Positions 38,078 through 49,802 are shown, counted from the stretch's first letter. The stretch: DNA of 64,000 bases from Dendrolimus kikuchii (GCA_019925095.2 CM034406.1:18566888-18630887), one strand, 5' to 3'. The notes: a model not told the origin generated them from the letters alone. A program made the numbers and translations.

Positions 38078-38356
38078 TTTTTTTTTTTGCTGAAACAGCA
38101 CACAGTCTGACAGCCCAACTGTGCATCGAAAGTGGTTACCGTCGGAAATGGACATTAGTAATACCAGAAGTGCTGCCGGCCTTGAAGGAGAAACTGGAAC
38201 CTGGCCACTGATGCCAGAACACAACTCAAAGTTGTTTTGGCAGCATACTCTAGACCAGGGTTGGTAGCCATCCAGTCGGGCAAATGCTCTACCACCTGGC
38301 TGTGGGTTGTTTTGTCACACAGGAATTTGTATTCTTTCTCTGTTCCTGCACAGATA
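38078..38356 (-). mobile_element. Family A retroposon, diverged
   Basis: T tract, then GTGGTTACCGTCGGAAATGG to TTCTTTCTCTGTTCCTGCAC. Many substitutions. Confidence 0.75.
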
Positions 38357-38415
38357 GAGTGAGGATGAAAGATTGTATAGAAAATTAATAATATCCTATA
38401 TCTATACTGATTATA

Positions 38416-38725
38416 TGCAAGAATAGAGAAAGAATACTAATTCCGGAGGCCGCGCGGCTTGTCGTAAGAGGCGACAAAACAACCCCCAGCCACAGGTGGT
38501 AGAGCATTTGCCCGACTGGGTGGCTACCACCCCTGGTCTAGAGTATGCTGTCATAACAACCTTGAGTTGTGTTCCGGCATTATTAACCAGGTTCCAGACT
38601 CACTTAAGAGAGCAGCAGCGCATTTGTAGCACCTTTGGTGTTGCAAATGTCCATAGGCGATGGTAACCGCTTTCCATCAAGTGGGCCTTCTGCCTGTCTG
38701 CTGAATTCCTGCAATATTAAAAAAG
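38416..38725 (+). mobile_element. Family A retroposon
   Basis: From GCAAGAATAGAGAAAGAATA to GAATTCCTGCAATATTAAAA. It lies tail-outward against the preceding inverted copy. Confidence 0.83.
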
Positions 38726-39439
38726 AAACTGATAATCTGACTTTTTTAATAATCTAACACTGCCTAGTTTTTAATTGCCAGGATTATTGAGACTCTATTG
38801 TAATTATAACATTATCCCAGATGCAGCCCTGTTATATGCATCAGAGATTTTACTACCTACTGTGACATTGGCCAAATAATTGCAATTTGCGTTGGAGCCA
38901 AAAGAAAAAAAAAAGATGAAGCCCGAGAGCATAAAAGTAACACAACTTAGCTGTCAAAAATTTTTCAATTCTGTTTTGTTTATTCAGTAAGTGGGGTACA
39001 TCTATTATTGTTGGTTATGGGCTGGGTCTTTAGAAGTATGGGGGACCATCATAAATGGGCTCAACTGAAAAATATAGACTATTATGTACAAGTTTACTCT
39101 GTACACAACTAAGAAACAGTAAGAAAAATCTAATTGTTTATGCTCTAGCTGCAATAGAACCACCAATTTAAAGCCTTTTAAAGAGAATTTCTTTAAATAT
39201 ATTTTATAGTCAAGGTGGCGAAGTCCGTCAATGGGGTAAGTGAGTATTAAGTAATATCGTAAACTTATTTTGGAAATAAAGCAATAAAAAAGATAAACAA
39301 AAAGAAAAAAGAAACAAAAAAGAAATAGACAAAAAGAAAATAAAAACAAAACCCCAAAAAAAGTAAAAAAAAAACCGAGCAATCTCGCTAGCTCGGAGAG
39401 ATGAGAATAAAAAAAATGGGGTAAGTTCATACACCCGCT
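38726..39439. other. Intergenic, low-complexity
   Basis: Contains an AAAAAGAAA-rich purine stretch (39285-39375) that creates apparent - strand ORFs. No gene recognised. Confidence 0.45.
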
Positions 39440-39712
39440 CATTTTTCAACGTTTATAAACAGAACCAGCTGTGCCCGCGACGTCGTTCCCGTAAAATTTA
39501 TTTTCAAGACCCCCCCCCACCGATTTTGAAACATTCTTCATTGGTGCTCCGCTCCTATTGGTCTTAGCGTGATGATATATAGCCTATAGGCTTCCTCGAT
39601 GAATGGGCTATTTAAAATTGAAAGAATTTTTCAAATCAGACCAGTACTTCCTGAGATTAATGTGTTCAAACAAACAAACTCTTCAGCTTTATATATTAGT
39701 ATAAGATTTAAC
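39440..39712 (-). repeat. Helitron-like short repeat
   Basis: CAGCTGTGCCCGCGACGTCG start, ATTGGTCTTAGCGTGATGAT and ATATATTAGTATAAGAT end. Inverse of 23405-23655. Confidence 0.5.
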
Positions 39713-40183
39713 ACCAACTACAATTCGAAGGCAGAATTCAATGGTGTCTTAGCTTCACTTAACTTAACTTCACATTTGTTGTCATCGTAACTATTCAAAC
39801 ACGGATATACTTCACCACCTTGATTATATACAGTTTGTACACTTGGATACTGATCACTGACCACTTGGCCAGTGACTGCTGGCAGTTACTGAAGCAGAAA
39901 GTTAAATAAATACACCTTGAAGTTTTAGGGATTTGTTCTTTTAGTTTCTTAGTACTTGGATCTGTGGAGTTACCAGTTCACAACTTAGTAATATTTTATA
40001 TCCTATATTATGAACTATATTAGCAACTCATAAAATACATGTGAGTGTTATTTTATATTGAAATAGCCTAACCAGGGGTCCAATTCTGCTATTTCAATAT
40101 CTCGATGTTGTGAAGATATTCAAAGTACGATTCCATTTCTATAGTGTCAAAAATTCATATTCTACTAAGTTCACAATGGGTAT
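39713..40183. other. Intergenic, nothing recognised
   Basis: AT-rich, no repeats or conserved ORFs seen. Confidence 0.4.
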
Positions 40184-40521
40184 GTTCCACAAGAGACTCA
40201 CAACGACCACGTTCACGACCGCGATTTCTCCCGTTCCACTTCCTCGCAGGTGTTATAATCATAAACTAGTGGAACGGATTATGGAGCGTTGATGTCATTA
40301 ACGACGAAATACACAAATGTCATTGATTGATTTGAAAATCGCGCCTTTTTCAATGTCAATCGATAGAGGGAATTAATGCTGTGTGGTCAATGCTCATTTC
40401 GACCCACCTCTTGACAGGGGTCGTTGTGAGCGCTGGGCGATCGAAAATAATGACGTCATTAGTTACGCCTTGTGGAATGGCAGACGGAGCATTTTGGGCG
40501 TTGTGAGATACTAACGGAACG
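40184..40521 (+). mobile_element. Family D TIR element
   Basis: GTTCCACAAGAGACTCACAAC start and GCGTTGTGAGATACTAACGG end. The interior is longer than in the other copies (extra 120 bp around 40280-40390) and carries TGACGTCA at 40451. Confidence 0.7.
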
Positions 40522-40559
40522 CGCCCAATATCTTCTAGATATCGTCACAGGATAATAAT

Positions 40560-40872
40560 AGTAGAAAAAATTTGGTATTACCATTAGCAGAAATGGCATT
40601 AGACGAAATGAATATTAAAAAAGCTACCAAAACTAAACATTTAGTGAATTTTCGCTCATAAAACAGAGTGGCCTGCCATAGTCACACCATTGAAATTAAC
40701 AGAATATTGAAATCAGGCGCATCTACCATTGAGACGATAGTGACTGGCGATTTAGATAGTAATAGCAGAATTGCGCCCCAGGCCGCAGGGTCTGCATACT
40801 ATACTCCTAGTAGAACTGTACACATTAGTTATGATCTTTTACAGCTACATTCGCAGGAACATCAAGTCTAAT
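40560..40872 (+). pseudogene. Possible decayed coding fragment
   Basis: One frame is open across 40590-40872 except for a single TAA near 40659. It reads MALDEMNIKKATKTKHLVNF before the stop and RILKSGASTIETIVTGDLDS after it. Codon composition is less AT-driven than in the surroundings. I recognise no family. It could be a fragment of a mobile element protein or chance. Confidence 0.2.
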
Positions 40873-40879
40873 TTAAACC

Positions 40880-41962
40880 GCAAAATCTATTAAAATTTTT
40901 GAAATAAGTAAGTAATATCCCATGATCCATCCTCTTCATACAAAGTACACAAACATATTTTTTCACAATGATTAGTTATTTCAGCTCCCGTCTCCTGAAT
41001 TTGGATCTTGTTTGGAGTTACATTTCCCAGTATGTAATACATAATTCGAAATACAATTTTGGTTTAGTATGAAATCATCTCGATTTGACACTAATCACAT
41101 TTAGAATAGAGTTCATTTTTCTAGTGTGTCTCTTTGTTTTGGCGAGATGGTTGTTAACATAATAATGGTGACTTGACTGTATTCATGTATTTGGCGTTGT
41201 CGGTGTACTGATGTATTTGGTCAAGACGGGTGATTCGATCTATTAGACGACAATGGTTGTACCGATACTAATGATTACTTTCGATGTTCTTATCTATTTG
41301 ATCATCTTGGCTGCTTCTTTCTATAAGACGCTGACTGTAATATTCATCGTGAATTTATTTTGTTAACTCTTACAAACGCATTTTAAAATCATGTCCTACC
41401 CAACTCTAGTTGCAGGTCTGCAGTACTCTAGTAATAAGAAAATACATAAATCAAGTAATTCAATTGTCGCCCTTTTTGTTAAGACTGAAGATTATTTCAA
41501 AAATAATATGTAGATCTTTGCTGGCCAAAACAAAAAAAAATGTTATAAATACACATGTAAAATAAAATAATGAAACAAATTAAAAAATAATTAATGAAAA
41601 ATAAATGTATACATTTTTTTTCCCCTTTTCCTAAAAATACTATATTTTCTTCAAAACAATGTGGCAACCCTAGTCGCGACACCAGGGTGAGAATGGATGA
41701 TATATATAGACATCCGCTACCCTATGTTATTTAGTACCCTAGTATTCTTCTATGTCTATAATAAGGTTCCTGAGTCGTAATGACGTCGGCATAACATTAC
41801 CTAGCTACCTATAAGCAAATGGCGGTCACTGTGTGATTGTCGGATAGATCTTCCTTAAGTGCTAAGTTTGAAAAGAATTTTCCCCTGTGATCGCCATTCA
41901 TGTATTTTAAGTTACTGAAATAAATATTATTAATAATTGTTTTATTATTTCATACCTATCAG
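40880..41962. other. Intergenic, nothing recognised
   Basis: AT-rich single-copy-looking DNA without supported features. Confidence 0.4.
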
Positions 41963-42476
41963 CTTCTAGGCGCTAAGAACCTCAGCCAGAAGGCCCAGCT
42001 CGCCATACACAACGCGGTGCTGGTACCTACGCTCGCGTATGGAAGCGAGAGCATGAAAGTAGAGTAAACGCGGTTGAGATGCGAGCACTGCGCAAAATCT
42101 GCGGAGTGACGCTCGCGGACCGCGTTCCTAATACCGAAGTAAGAAAGAAAGTGTCGGGGTGAAGGTAAGGAAAGGAATGCTCCGGTGGTTCGGGCATGTG
42201 GAAAGAATGCATGATGAAAGAATGACTAAACAGATATACAATGCAAAAGTGGATGGATGCAGAAGTCGTGGAAGGCCACGACACACCTTCCATGATCAAA
42301 TTGATCGTGTACTAGCGGAGGGTGATGTCAGGAGCCTTAAGAACAGACGAGTGTGCATGACAAGAGTTATGAAGGTCAAAGAAGCAAGTGAGGTGTGTAA
42401 GAATAAGTCTAAATGGCGCTCTGTTGTCCGTGCCTACCCCGCAAGGGAACTGGCGTGAAGTTATGTATGTATGTAC
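41963..42476 (+). pseudogene. Family B LINE ORF2 C-terminal remnant
   Basis: The longest sense-oriented copy: encodes [11 protein letters not shown], then after a frameshift [59 protein letters not shown] and YPARELA, with a TGTA tail (ATGTATGTATGTA). 5' truncated, with frame breaks near 42040 and 42150. Confidence 0.82.
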
Positions 42477-42523
42477 CGATCAGCTTGTGTAATCTGTAGG
42501 CTACAACGTCAATAGTTCACTTT

Positions 42524-42849
42524 GGAGTTTTTGGCGGGAACTGAAAGGGGACGTCGTGCTGTGCAGTTTTATTTTCTAAAAATGTGTAAAATTACTCTAA
42601 AATGAACAATAGTTGTAGGATATTAATAGTTTTTGAGTAGTAATTATGTGTTTTTGTGAGAAATGTGAACTGTATAGTCAAATGTGGCCTTTTGAGTTGT
42701 CACAGGAACTCCGTTGAACGGCACTAGCTGATTACCTACAGTTCAGCTATGCGACACATAGGCTTAAGAAAATGAAGAAACTATATTGTAAACTAAGATT
42801 TGGCTTAAAGGCCTAGCTGCCAAGCCATAAACTTAAATGAAAAAAAAAT
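42524..42849 (+). mobile_element. Family G retroposon, longer variant
   Basis: GGAGTTTTTGGCGGGAACTG to GCTGCCAAGCCATAAACTT plus an A tail. Has about 60 extra bp (TACAGTTCAGCTATGCGACA) also present at 46926-47276, defining a subfamily. Confidence 0.83.
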
Positions 42850-42965
42850 AGTTCACTTTCATACCACTATATTTTGGAGCTGCAAACTAACATGTGTAAT
42901 TTCAATAACATTAATCTCAAAACCTAGCAACTGACATTGATTTTTAAAATATAATTTTTGTGTAT

Positions 42966-43290
42966 TTATAATATTACCAGTGGACGCCTGTAGTCGAAAT
43001 TCGACCATAATAATTTTTTCTCAAAGACTATACTTCTATAGTCACAGATTTTACCAAGGCAACGATAAACAACAGAGTATATATGCGTGTGTGGGTAAAA
43101 TACATGGTAGTGTGTGTAATGTTTTTTTTTATTGACAATGTACTTTTTATGCATAATTGAAAAAAAAAAATTAGCATTCGTCGCTTTTTCTCTAAATAAA
43201 CTATAAGTGTGCGAAATTTCATACTCCTCCGTCCGCGCAATTTTCGTGAAAAAAGGGTACAAAGTTTTTGCTTCACGTATCAATATATAG
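42966..43290 (-). repeat. Family H element
   Basis: Inverse of 21835-22205, with GTCGAAATTCGACCATAATA and TTCATACTCCTCCGTCCGCG. Confidence 0.55.
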
Positions 43291-43389
43291 ACTACTGGAT
43301 GTTTGCCGAATCATAACGTGAAAGCTGTATCAAAATATGGTATTACTCCCAATAAGGTTAAGCAATATTGAAATAACATGTCGAGGTGT

Positions 43390-43799
43390 CCGAAGACGCA
43401 GGTATGCGCATGACTTCCCACCCTGAATAATACCGCTTTGGGGGGCCTTTAGCTATCAAGGGAGCAAAGGATTCATCACCCCCATTGACGAAGTGGATGT
43501 GTTCTGATTCCCGGGGCACATTCAGGCACTTTTTGCGCTGGATCGGACTGGGCGTAACTACGTTCTAAGTCTCAGCCCTTCCTACATAAAAAGCGCGGGG
43601 CACATGGGAGGAGGGTGGTTTTAGTGGGTAGTGGGTGTTGCCCGTGCAACTTCTCTGAGTCTCCACACAAGCTGGCTTCATTATTGTTCGGATTGCCCCT
43701 TATCAAAGGGGAAAGCCTTCATGATCAACTATGGTCTAATCCCTTGCAAAGGACCCAGTATTGTGCGTAAATAGCATTTCCCCCGCCTTAAAAAAAAAT
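43390..43799 (+). mobile_element. 5'-truncated R1-clade LINE 3' end
   Basis: Shares GCAGGTATGCGCATGACTTCC and GGGGGGCCTTTAGCTATC with the 3' part of the R1-clade element at 44714-46423, and ends in an A tail. Flanked by ACATGTCGAGGTGT (43376-43389) and ACATGTTGAAGTGT (43800-43813), a 14-bp TSD with two transitions. Confidence 0.75.
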
Positions 43800-43939
43800 A
43801 CATGTTGAAGTGTATGGTTTGTTTTGCGGTGTTATAAAATTGCTTTTGAAACTGCAAAGCTGATTTGCCCCAAGAAATTGCTATCAGACGCAAATAGATT
43901 TATTCAAATCGAAAAGAGTATAAATGTCCGAGTTTATTG

Positions 43940-44130
43940 TTCACTAGCTGCGCCCCGCGGTCTCACCCGCGTGGTGATAAAAAATCATACTATATCTTTA
44001 TAAATTATAGCCTGTGTTATCCTGATGTGTAAGCTATTTTATTGTAAAATTTCATCAAAATCCATTTAGTAGTTTTTGCGTGACAGAGTAACAAACACAT
44101 CCATACATTGTTACAAACTTTCGCGTTTGT
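43940..44130 (-). repeat. Helitron-like short repeat
   Basis: CACTAGCTGCGCCCCGCGGT start and TTCATCAAAATCCATTTAGT. Inverse of 34100-34324. Confidence 0.5.
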
Positions 44131-44235
44131 AGTATTAGGATATTTCTGTTAGTAGTGAATTGTTGTTTTTTGTCGATATTTTTTTCGGCTTCATTAATAA
44201 TTAAGTAATAGATAAAATAAAACCATTCTCTTTTC

Positions 44236-44697
44236 ATTCACCAGATCCCAATTATTTGGAGTCGGCACAATGTCATTTCATTCCACACTCCTCTATTCTG
44301 ACATACATCTTCTGTCACACCACAAATCATCATATCATCCTTCACACAGTCCATCCATCTCTCCTTTGGTCTACCTTTACATTTGTCCATCTTGTAGTTT
44401 AACATTCTCTTTGTCACGTGACTGTCGTCTCATTATATGCCCATACCACCTTAATCTTCCTCTCAATTTTTCAGTCACGGGTGCAACTTTCAAAGATCCT
44501 CTTATGTAGGTACTCATTTCTCACCTTATCCATCTCAACATTCTCATCTGAGTGGAGATGTTTTTGGTATATCACTTTAGTGGCCCAACATTCGGACCTG
44601 TATAGCATCGCTGGTCGTATGTTTCAGTGGCATTAGTTTGTCGCACGTCACACCGGTTACCTGTATCCACTTTAGCCATGCTCTATTCATTCTTCGT
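44236..44697 (-). pseudogene. LINE reverse-transcriptase C-terminal remnant
   Basis: The - strand gives LRRWYGH-type residues (from ATTATATGCCCATACCACCTT on +) and ends near a CADSK/PTPNNW-like tail, with many stops. Related to 1-235. The R1-clade element is inserted at its 5' side. Confidence 0.55.
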
Positions 44698-44713
44698 ACA
44701 TCCTTCTATATAT

Positions 44714-46423
44714 ATTTTTTTTTTTTTGTTTTGAGGCGAGGGAAAATGCTTAACCGATTTACGCACAAACTGGGTCGTTGCTAGGGGAACGACACGCGTC
44801 GGTCGGGGGCGATAACACTGCAGCAATAGTATGCTCTTGGCAGCGCTCCGTCCGCGATCGACGTCACAGAATAGTGTGGAAGACTCCGAGCGTTGCTACA
44901 CGGGCGAGCAACCCCAATACCCACTAAAAACCCTTTCCTCCCTGACGACCCTGCGCTTTGAATGTGTTGGAAAGGCTGAGATTTAGATTTAGTTACGCCC
45001 AGCCGATCCAGCGCAATAAAGTGCCTGGAGTGTGCCCTGGGAGAACACACCCCACTTCGTTGTGCGGGGGTAGAAGGTCCTTTGCTCTTCCTAGCAAGCT
45101 AAAGGCCCCCCGCGGTAAACGGAACCTAACTCAGGGAGGGAAGTAATGCGCGTACCTGCCTCTCCGGGTGCCAGCTGAAGGCCGGCGACCTCGAGAAGAC
45201 GCATTGGCACGCGCTGCAGGACTTCTCTCCCTGTCTCGTTCTGCGACTTGGTCAAGGCCATGCTGCAGAGCAGCGACAATTGGGGGGCTGCGGTTACTTT
45301 TTGCGAGACAGTAATGTCACTCAAGGAGGCCGAGTGACATTACTGTCTCGCAAAAAGTAACCGCAGCCCCCCAATTGTCGCTGCTCTGCAGCATGGCCTT
45401 GACCAAGTCGCAGAGCAAGTCGACTGGACCTACGTGCGTCTCAAGTTCGAAACGCTGCGGCGCCCATGCGGCGCACTCGACAAGCGTGTGTAACGCCGTG
45501 TCGGGCGCGCCGCACTGGCGGCAGTCCGGGGAAGGCAAGCAGCCCACAATGCGACACAGATACTTATCGAAACATCCGTGTCCGGTAAGTATCTGTGTCG
45601 TCCTGAAAGTCAGGGTGCCGCTGGTGCGGTTGACCCATTCCGTCAGCTGTGGCCTGATTGCATCCACCGTGTAGCCGCCATAGGCCGCAGGGTTGTCGAG
45701 CTCTTGAGACCAGACGGCGATCATGGAGGCGGTTTCCCGCTTCCTGATCGCCTAGATTTCGACCTGACAGAAGGTCAGGCCTCTAGCTAGGGCATCCTGC
45801 CGGGTGCGACGCACCTCTGCCAGGACGTTCGCCTGGAGATGCCAGGGCGGATCGCCTGCCAGGAGGGTGGCCGCCGTCCGCGACACTGTGCGATACCCCC
45901 GTATGGTCCTCACGGCCAGAACCTGCTGCGCCCGATGCAGTAGGGTTCTGTTGTGGAGGTGAAGTGCAATGGACCAGACGGGTGCACCGTACAGTGCCAT
46001 ACTCCTAAGGATGCCAGAGTAAAGTTTCCGCGTCGCACCTCCCGGGCCCCCTACGTTGGGAAGCAGCCTCGAGAGTGCGCCCGCGGATTTGACGAGTTTG
46101 GGAACTAGCTGCTCAAAGTGCGCTTTGAACAGCCATTTCCCATCGAGAACTAGCCCCAGATATTTCATCTGGGGCCCTACTCTAATGGCCACCCCTTGGA
46201 CCGAAACGGTCAAGTCCGCGGGGGGATTGCGAAATTTCCTATGGAACATGATGGCCTCCGTTTTCGCGGGGGAGACCCTCAAGCCCAGCCTAGCTATTCG
46301 ATCTACGACAATCGCCAACCCGGCGTTAGCGACGTCCACGGATTCCGCAAATGACGCAGCGCGTGCCGTGAGTAGGGTGTCGTCCGCAAAGCAGATCAGC
46401 CCTACCCCGGGTAGGACCGGAAC
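44714..46423 (-). mobile_element. R1-clade LINE, 5' truncated, with snap-back
   Basis: Flanked by a perfect 16-bp TSD ACATCCTTCTATATAT (44698-44713 and 46424-46439), with the T tract at the left edge marking the 3' end. The - strand encodes the C-terminal half of ORF2: RIARLGLRVSPAKTEAIMFH, QMKYLGLVLDGKW, a thumb-like region, and a CRQCGAPDTALHTLVECAAW zinc-knuckle-like motif, then VKAMLQSSDNWGAAVTFCET. These are typical of R1/TRAS/SART-type retrotransposons. A frame break lies near 45730-45750. The last coding segment is duplicated in inverted form (45240-45414). Confidence 0.88.
45240..45414. repeat. 83-bp perfect inverted repeat, 9-bp spacer
   Basis: Arms 45240-45322 and 45332-45414 are exact reverse complements, with spacer AAGGAGGCC. 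It sits inside the R1-clade element. Confidence 0.95.
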
Positions 46424-46445
46424 ACATCCTTCTATATATCACAAT

Positions 46446-47298
46446 TAGGGTCAATTGATACTAGCGCAGAGTCGAAGCGCATCGAAACGTCTATCCAAAA
46501 CTGAATATAACAAATTCAACCTTAACTCCACAGCGTAGCGCACACATTACTTCTGAGATTTTAAAAAGAGGCGCGCATACTTCGGAATTCGCGCGTTTGC
46601 GCGTGAACAACGCTGATTGGTGCGCGCGCATTCTCGCGTATCCATGCGCACACTAGCGAACCTACGCGTCATCAGTCGGAAATTGGCCTGCGTCGGTGTT
46701 GATCACGATCAACTTCCGATATAAGTGATACCATAGCAAGATCAATGTCAACCATTTTACACACGTTTCAGCTACGAGAGCCAACTGGCAAGTAATTCAA
46801 TAGCACTGCTGTTGATGCCCATTAATTACTACACGTAAAAAAGTGCGCGCGTATTCGTGCAGCTTCGCTTTAGTTGTAAAGAATTTGACGCTTCGATGCG
46901 CTTCGACTCTGCGCCAGTATAAGTTTTTTTTATTTAAGTTTATGGCTTGGCAGCTAGGCCTTTAAGCCAGATCTTACTTTACAATATAATTTCTTCATTT
47001 TCTTAAGCCTATGTGTATATAATTTCTTCATTTTCTCAAGCCTATGTGTAGCACAGCTGAACTGTAGGTAATCAGCTAGTGCCATTCAACGGAGTTCTTG
47101 TGACAACTCAAAAGGCCACATTTGACTATACAGTTCACATTTCTCACAAAACACATAATTACTACTCAAAAACTATCAATATCCTACAACTATTGTTCAT
47201 TTTAAAGTAATTTTACACATTTTTAGAAAATAAAACTGCACAGCACAACATCTTTCAATTCCCGCCAAAAACTCCTGCCAGTATAAGTTGACCCTTAC
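46446..47298. mobile_element. TIR element with nested family G
   Basis: Left end AGGGTCAATTGATACTAGCG and right end CGCCAGTATAAGTTGACCCT are imperfect inverted repeats extending about 40 bp (GCAGAGTCGAAGCGCATCGA). The unmodified length is about 490 bp. The interior is rich in CGCGC. Possibly flanked by TA. Non-autonomous; superfamily unknown. Confidence 0.7.
46926..47276 (-). mobile_element. Family G retroposon with 13-bp TSD
   Basis: Flanked by GCCAGTATAAGTT (46913-46925 and 47277-47289), which is the right TIR of the host element. T tract at the left, TTCCCGCCAAAAACTCC at the right. Confidence 0.9.
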
Positions 47299-47299
47299 T

Positions 47300-48814
47300 C
47301 TGCAGTAGTGAACCAAAGTATCTGAATTCGGGGTAAAAGATAAAATCAAACAATGTTAACCATAAAATATCTTTTATTAAAAAGTCAAATCAGTAAATGG
47401 GTAATACAAGTACATGTTGCATTTTGTATAACTATAACATGACTAAGTAAACACAATTAGAAAATAGATTCGCAGTATAGATAATTATATAATATCTCTG
47501 ACAAATCATAGATAGGCTGGTAAAGTATTTACGAGGTACTTGAATAAATTCGAACGATAATTCAAAATTCGATTATCTTTTCAACAAACAATATTCGAAT
47601 TAGGAACGTGACCCCCTTAAGGGGGGGGTTTTGATTGGAAATACCCTTAGTATGTTCCCTTACGTTGCTCTGTTCGGGTTCTTGCCTAGAATAAGTAGGT
47701 AACAACAATACATCATTGCTCCACTGTTTGCTGTCTACACTTTTTCTGTGAGAGGCGACGACTACGGGCTACCGGTGGCCAGCGACATACAGCGCACACG
47801 TTTTTTTTTTATACATTTTGTAGGGTCTCGCCGCACACGTGTGGCCCGTTTGTACGCAGCCTAAGGTATAGCAGGGCAAAGGCAGCTATTTGAGTCGAGA
47901 AACACAGCGCCGTGCGCTCACCTTTTCCTATAATATACTTTAAACTTATTGTGGTTACAGGCTGCGCCAAGAACTAATAATCAAAACTTTGTAAAACTGT
48001 TAACAACAAAGTAAATTTGGTGCCGTGCGTTGTTCCTGTGTGTGCTACAACCTGAACTGAGCCAGCAGAGGGCGGATTTCAAGGTTAGTGGAGGTTCTGG
48101 TATTTTAGAACAAGGCTTAGGTTTATCTCTCCCAATACAGTCCACAATATTGTACTACAGCGGCCTACTCTGTTCCCACATACTGACCTTATCGCGCGAG
48201 TAAATAGTACTCCTCTAGCATATGAGCCTGACCAAGAACTTGTAGACTTAAAGTCCAATCCAGTAAAATAGATAACCATTTGCAGCAATATATTCATGTA
48301 CCTCGAAAAACAAAGCTAACTTATAGATATTTTTTGTAAATTAAACTACAATATAGAGTAGATAGGAATACAGTGCGTATTGTCTTAAATTGGACATAGA
48401 GACACAATACTTCAGATGTAAGAGATACATAGAATCTATAAATAGCCTCAGTACTAGAAATAATAAAGCTTACAAATTGATTACCTCGCCAAACTTATTA
48501 ACATCTCTAAATCAGTGGGAGACTGCGCAGCAATGATTTTAATTGAGAAATAGTCGTTTGCGCAGCGATTTGTTACAAATTAAGAGCGGTCTTAACAATT
48601 GGCACGGAATATTTACGTGAATTGATTTAACTTATGACAGTGTAAGAATCATTAAGAGGTAGGTATATTAATAGTAGTGGATACGGTGAAGATTCGATCT
48701 TCACCCATCTGATAACCAAATGAGACAAATTTTTCTCACATTATATTGATTTATAAACACACCCATGATAGCTTGCCAATCGTAGTGTTCATGGCTAATA
48801 GCGATGAGCAGTAC
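47300..48814. other. Intergenic, nothing recognised
   Basis: AT-rich with a GC-richer patch near 47740-47900. No supported gene or repeat. Confidence 0.4.
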
Positions 48815-49510
48815 ACGTGTGAGCCAGTACATTTGTACTGATACGCCTCAAAATTTTAAATGTACCACTTTAAATTTTTTGTCACGCTACTACTCAAAAG
48901 TAAGAAGAAGAACGGAACGAGGCTTATGCTACAAAAGTACAATAACTCCTCTATGGATAATAAAACTACGTTTTAACGGCGCGGTAATTTTATTTGATTT
49001 TGGTTTTTCTGACGTTTCGGCCACTTTCAAACTTTTGTTAAAATTAACTACCGCTAACTTATTAAAATTAACAAGTTGGCGGTAGGCTAAATAAAACTTT
49101 AACAATACTCGTTGACACTTGACATCTTTGTCTTCCGTGATCACGGCCACCGATAAGTGGCCGAAACGTCGGAAAAACCAAAATCAAATAAAATTACCGC
49201 GCTTAAAACCGTTAAAACGTAGTTTTATTATGTATACAAGTCGCGAAAACTTAAGAAAATATTATCCTCTATGGATATTGATATGACAAAGAGGGACAAC
49301 ATGACAATGTCATATTACGACTGTTAGTAAAATGAGGTGACCGAGGCCGAGTACACCCGATTATTCACGAACATTTCCGAACTAGTTTTGAACGGGACAA
49401 ATGAGGGAATAACGCTCACCGCCTCATCCGCCAAATCGCTTCAAATATACTGCCGCGGTACAAACCATACAAATCTCCTCGCCTCATTTAAAGTGGTACA
49501 TTGTATTGGT
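48815..49510. repeat. TIR-like element interrupted by family C
   Basis: TAAATGTACCACTTTAAAT near 48860 and ATTTAAAGTGGTACATT near 49485 form an inverted pair around the family C insertion. The host element would be about 370 bp without the insert. Confidence 0.5.
48960..49264. mobile_element. Family C foldback element with 13-bp TSD
   Basis: Flanked by TCCTCTATGGATA (48947-48959 and 49265-49277). Two arms with GACGTTTCGGCCACTTTC and GTGGCCGAAACGTCGG. Internal deletion relative to the 57.7-kb copy. Confidence 0.88.
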
Positions 49511-49802
49511 TCAGTATAAAATATTATGTTACTCTTACAAACTCATTTTAAAATCATGTAGTGCCCAACGCTAATGGATAATGAGGTCCGTAGATTCTAT
49601 TTTTCCATAGAGCCCTTCAACAAGTCTTTCTTCTATTGCGATTTGATAAAAAAAAAACAAAACAGCAATAGTTGTTCAACTATCATTGTATTATTTAAAA
49701 CAAGTATGGGTAACCTTTGCTTAGTTGAGGGCGTAATTTCGAGCCTTAATTAGGTCGCGGGCCGTAGGCAAGAAATACGTAGGTAGTAGTGAATATATTT
49801 TT

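Noticed and set aside
39005..39449. 145-codon Phe-rich minus-strand ORF
   Set aside because: Driven by an AAAAAGAAA-rich low-complexity tract, with no domain.
42966..43283. 105-codon minus-strand ORF
   Set aside because: It lies within the family H repeat. The equivalent frames at 21835 and 55192 are not conserved as protein.
46056..46448. 130-codon plus-strand ORF opposite the R1-clade ORF2
   Set aside because: Antisense shadow. The minus frame carries the recognisable reverse-transcriptase C-terminal motifs.
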